DNA from: Orientallactaga sibirica
Lineage: Eukaryota > Chordata > Mammalia > Rodentia > Dipodidae
NCBI GenBank assembly: GCA_036365145.1
Contig: JAEOAD010000024.1
Coordinates: forward strand, 11,998,501-12,062,500
Reading direction: 5' to 3'
Length of the DNA stretch: 64,000 bases
Both the position numbers and the translations under genes were made by a program. Shown one piece after another: positions 60,405 to 64,000 of the stretch (position 1 is its first letter; each line of letters starts with the position of its first letter). The notes under the pieces were generated by a model, which was not told where the DNA came from, made no database searches, and saw nothing but the letters and a program-made list of their open reading frames with translations.

Positions 60405-61536
60405 TTCCACCACTGGCCCCCATAAACTGATAACCATACATGATAAAAGATACAATGCATTCAGTCCAACTTTAAAAGTCCCCATAGTTTTTGTCAATCC
60501 AAATGATGTACAAACATCCCTATAGTCCAAGGTCTTTTAACCTGAGCCATAAAACCAAAAAATCCCCCCCAAAACCCATAATAGCACAGAATAAACATTC
60601 ACAGTTCAAAAGATGGCATTGGGCAAACACCAAGCTCTGTAACTCCAAGCTCAACAACTCTAGTCAGTGACAAATCTGCAAGTCTGGTAGTTATAACCAG
60701 CAATAAGTCTCTGAAATTCCAATTCTGCCCCTCCAGCTACACACAGTCCTGGAAAACTTCATCTGGTGTAGCTGTCTCATGGTCTCATGGTCCCAACATC
60801 TCCACTTGGTCTCTACTGCAACCCATGGTCCAACCTCACAGCTCCATCAGGTCTCCATGCAGGCATCCAGCAAACCTGCTTCACACTGCCCATGGCTGTT
60901 TCCAAAACACAAGACAGTGTTGCAAATTCAGTGACCCTCTCCTCCTTCCTGCTTTTTTTATACTTCAAAATACCAGGTAGGATGCCAATTTGCTAATGGA
61001 GGGCGGGGGATAAAGCTGACTTTGAAGAACAGGACACTCCTTGAGCATTCAGACCCCTTCAAAAGAGTTACATTCTTTCTGTTGTCCCAAAGCAGGTCAG
61101 CTGGCCCAATCTTAATGGTTGTAATCTCTCACATAATGACAGCTGAATGGGCAGTAATTTTGGCCCAAGATTTCTTTCTGTGCCATATCCCTCTGCACAC
61201 ACCAGTCCATTTCTGCACACTGAAACACTGCACAAGTTCTCAGGACACAGGCATAACAGCAAGCCACTCAAACAACCATCTTCTAGCCCAGTCCAGACAA
61301 AGATCCTTTTCACCCTCATAAGCTGAACCTCACAGTCCATAGTTCTTACTGCATTTGGGTCTTGGAATTCTGACCAGAATAATCCATCAAGCTGTCCTTA
61401 GAGCACTGCAAGGTGTTTTTTTCGGCCAAGGTTTCAAACTCATGCACACTTCTCTTGAAAATCAGCTCCAAAAGACCAAAGGCATACAGTCAGGTGTCTG
61501 GCAGCAACCAATACAACTCCTCTGTATCAACATTAC
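60405..61536 (-). mobile_element. MaLR internal region, copy 1
   Basis: 1132 bp, non-coding, antisense-homologous to 23315-24781. Copy 2 (61842-62966) differs by about ten substitutions or 1-bp indels that I could see. Frames of 60-99 codons occur in both copies and are not genes. Confidence 0.9.
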
Positions 61537-61841
61537 TGTTACAGTCAGGTTTGCATTGCTGCCAGAAAACACTTGACCAAGAACAACATGTGGGGAAAAT
61601 ATGGTTTATTTTAGCTTACAGAGTAGAGGGGAAGTTCCATGATGGCAAGGGAAAACAATGGCATGAGCAGAGGATGGACATCCCTCCTGACCAAACATTG
61701 ACACAACTGGCTATATTACCCATTAGCCTGACCATGACAATTACACCTTCCAAGAGGCATTAATTCCCAAATCTCCATCAGCTGGGAGCCTAGCATTCAG
61801 AACACCTAAGTTTATGGGGACACCTGAATCAAACCACCACA
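61537..61841 (-). mobile_element. MaLR LTR 2 (middle)
   Basis: 305 bp, starts 'tgttacagtcaggtttgc', ends 'accaccaca'. Its left half is identical, as far as I can see, to LTR 3; the right half differs in a few short places. Confidence 0.93.
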
Positions 61842-62966
61842 TTCCACCACTGGCCCCCATAAACTGATAACCATACATGATAAAAGATACAATGCATTCA
61901 GTCCAACTTTAAAAGTCCCCATAGTTTTTGTCAATCCAAATGATGTACAAACATCCCTATAGTCAAGGTCTTTTAACCTGAGCCATAAAACCAAAAAATC
62001 CCCCAAAACCCATAATAGCACAGAATAAACATTCACAGTTCAAAAGATGGCATTGGGCAAACACCAAGCTCTGTAACTCCAAGCTCAACAACTCTAGTCA
62101 GTGACAAATCTGCAAGTCTGGTAGTTATAACCAGCAATAAGTCTCTGAAATTCCAATTCTGCCCTCCAGCTACACACAGTCCTGGAAAACTTCATCTGGT
62201 GTAGCTGTCTCATGGTCTCATGGTCCCAACATCTCCACTTGGTCTCTACTGCAACCCATGGTCCAACCTCACAGCTCCATCAGGTCTCCATGCAGGCATC
62301 CAGCAAACCTGCTTCACACTGCCCATGGCTGTTTCCAAAACACAAGACAGTGTTGCAAATTCAGTGACCCTCTCCTCCTTCCTGCTTTTTTTTATACTTC
62401 AAAATACCAGGTAGGATGCCAATTTGCTAATGGAGGGGGGGAATAAAGCTGACTTTGAAGAACAGGACACTCCTTGAGCATTCAGACCCCTTCAAAAGAG
62501 TTACATTCTTTCTGTTGTCCCAAAGCAGGTCAGCTGGCCCAATCTTAATGGTTGTAATCTCTCACATAATGACAGCTGAACGGGCAGTAATTTTGGCCCA
62601 AGATTTCTTTCTGTGCCATATCCCTCTGCACACACCAGTCCATTTCTGCACACTGAAACACTGCACAAGTTCTCAGGACACAGGCATAACAGCAAGCCAC
62701 TCAAACACCATCTTCTAGCCCAGTCCAGACAAAGATCCTTTTACCCTCATAAGCTGAACCTCACAGTCCATAGTTCTTACTGCATTTGGGTCTTGGAATT
62801 CTGACCAGAATAATCCATCAAGCTGTCCTTAGAGCACTGCAAGGTGTTTTTTCGGCCAAGGTTTCAAACTCATACACATTTCTCTTGAAAATCAGCTCCA
62901 AAAGACCAAAGGCATACAGTCAGGTGTCTGGCAGCAACCAATACAACTCCTCTGTATCAACATTAC
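61842..62966 (-). mobile_element. MaLR internal region, copy 2
   Basis: 1125 bp, near-identical to copy 1 (offset 1430-1437 bp). Confidence 0.9.
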
Positions 62967-63276
62967 TGTTACAGTCAGGTTTGCATTGCTGCCAGAAAAC
63001 ACTTGACCAAGAACAACATGTGGGGAAAATATGGTTTATTTTAGCTTACAGAGTAGAGGGGAAGTTCCATGATGGCAAGGGAAAACAATGGCATGAGCAG
63101 AGGATGGACATCCCCTCCTGACCAAACATTGACAAGGGGAAACTGGCTATATTACCCATTAGCCTGACCATGACAATTCACTCCCTCCAAGAGGCATTAA
63201 TTCCCAAATCTCTATCAGCTGGGAGCCTAGCATTCAGAACACCTAAGTTTATGGGGGACACCTGAATCAAACCACC
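62967..63276 (-). mobile_element. MaLR LTR 3 (right)
   Basis: 310 bp, starts 'tgttacagtcaggtttgc', ends 'aaaccacc' without the last 'aca'. Followed by ttattatt at 63277-63284, the same as the left flank of LTR 1. Confidence 0.92.
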
Positions 63277-63284
63277 TTATTATT

Positions 63285-64000
63285 CATGTAATATCTGTCA
63301 AAAAGTAACACCCAAGATCATAATCATAACTGATGAAACAAGCCTAGAGTGTTGATCAATAAGGACTGCACAGAGTGGTCTTTCAAATGCACCTGAGAGA
63401 AATACTTCCTCATGGTTATGCCACTGTGAGGGACATGTCACAGTTGACTGGTTCTGTTTGATCAGTGAACTACATTTATTACTCATCCATGTTACCCAAT
63501 GCTGTACATAGTCCTTCAGTTCCCATTCTCAGAACACTGTAGTGATTTTAGTTAAAGGAAAATGAACCATTTCAGTCAGAAAAGATCATGGATTTGATAT
63601 GTATATTTCTTCATTTACATACACAATGTTACCATATTTAAATGTACATATTTGAATGTAGCACCTAAAAACTTGCCATTGTTTTGAGGCAACAAGTGGT
63701 CCAAGGGAGAGAGAATTAAGCAGCCTAATGAAAAGCTGAAGAGTACAGTCTAGAATGCATTATCAACTGTTTACAAAGTAGCTAAGCACACCACAGAACG
63801 ATAGGGAAACAACCATGACACACAGGCAAATACCAGGCCTGTGACATATAGGCTGAGGATAAGTACATAGTGTTACCTTGTTAAAATGGATCTATTTCAG
63901 AGTAAGTCAATTGACCACACCAAGAGAAGCTGAAAATAAACTTCAAGCCATCAGATACTATTCATAAGTCTTTCTGAGTATCTGGTGACATCTAAGAAGA
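63285..64000. other. Unassigned DNA
   Basis: No repeat or gene recognised. Confidence 0.45.

Noticed and set aside
60787..62804. Pairs of near-identical 60-99-codon frames
   Set aside because: They are copies of the duplicated, non-coding MaLR internal region.

Overview
This window is mammalian nuclear DNA from a rodent. It carries many 7SL-derived B1 SINEs, tRNA-derived SINEs with a B2/B4-like core, LINE-1 fragments with a rodent-style 3' UTR and MaLR-type (ERVL-related) LTRs. The wording of the B1 and tRNA-SINE copies is what I associate with Dipodidae (jerboas such as Jaculus). That assignment comes from memory of repeat wording and was not searched. The DNA is AT-rich. I found no host protein-coding exon, splice-bounded reading frame, tRNA gene, rRNA, CpG island or CRISPR array. 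It reads as intergenic or deep intronic sequence, and nearly all recognisable content is retroelement-derived. Only one long open frame (204 codons, 13456-14070) has a recognisable identity: the C-terminal part of L1 ORF2p.

Layout. 0-8 kb: degraded LTR pieces, older B4-like and B1 SINEs, and an inverted SINE pair near 6 kb. 8.06-9.76 kb: a 5'-inverted L1 3' end with target-site duplications. 10-13 kb: mostly unassigned AT-rich DNA with two tRNA-SINEs and an (AT)n tract. 13.4-16.4 kb: an L1 ORF2 3' end and 3' UTR split by a solo LTR with a perfect 5-bp duplication, followed by an ORF1-plus-3'-end (HAL1-like) element. 17-22 kb: scattered SINEs and an old L1 end. 22.1-25.1 kb: a nested stack of two young B1s and a MaLR provirus, the latter interrupted by an antisense ERV1-like solo LTR and a tRNA-SINE. 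25-35 kb: dense SINEs, including a B1/tRNA-SINE mosaic. 35.1-39.5 kb: SINE-free DNA with homeodomain and octamer motifs. 39.5-47.5 kb: LTR-rich, with an old MaLR provirus, a second twin-primed L1 and an MTE-like LTR plus internal region. 47.5-54.6 kb: a few SINEs, an L1 remnant, two more old LTRs and GATA and AC microsatellites. 54.6-60.05 kb: a second repeat-poor block, part of it extremely dense in TAAT/ATTA cores. 60.06-63.28 kb: an antisense MaLR provirus with three LTRs and two near-identical internal regions, flanked by one pair of direct repeats.

The elements do not form a pathway; the window is a record of insertion and rearrangement. The clearest unusual event is the LTR-int-LTR-int-LTR array at 60061-63276. 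Others are two L1 5' inversions, an ORF1-only L1 derivative and a mosaic SINE. The two SINE-free AT-rich blocks are the best places to look for conserved regulatory DNA. I found no evidence of a previously undescribed functional system.
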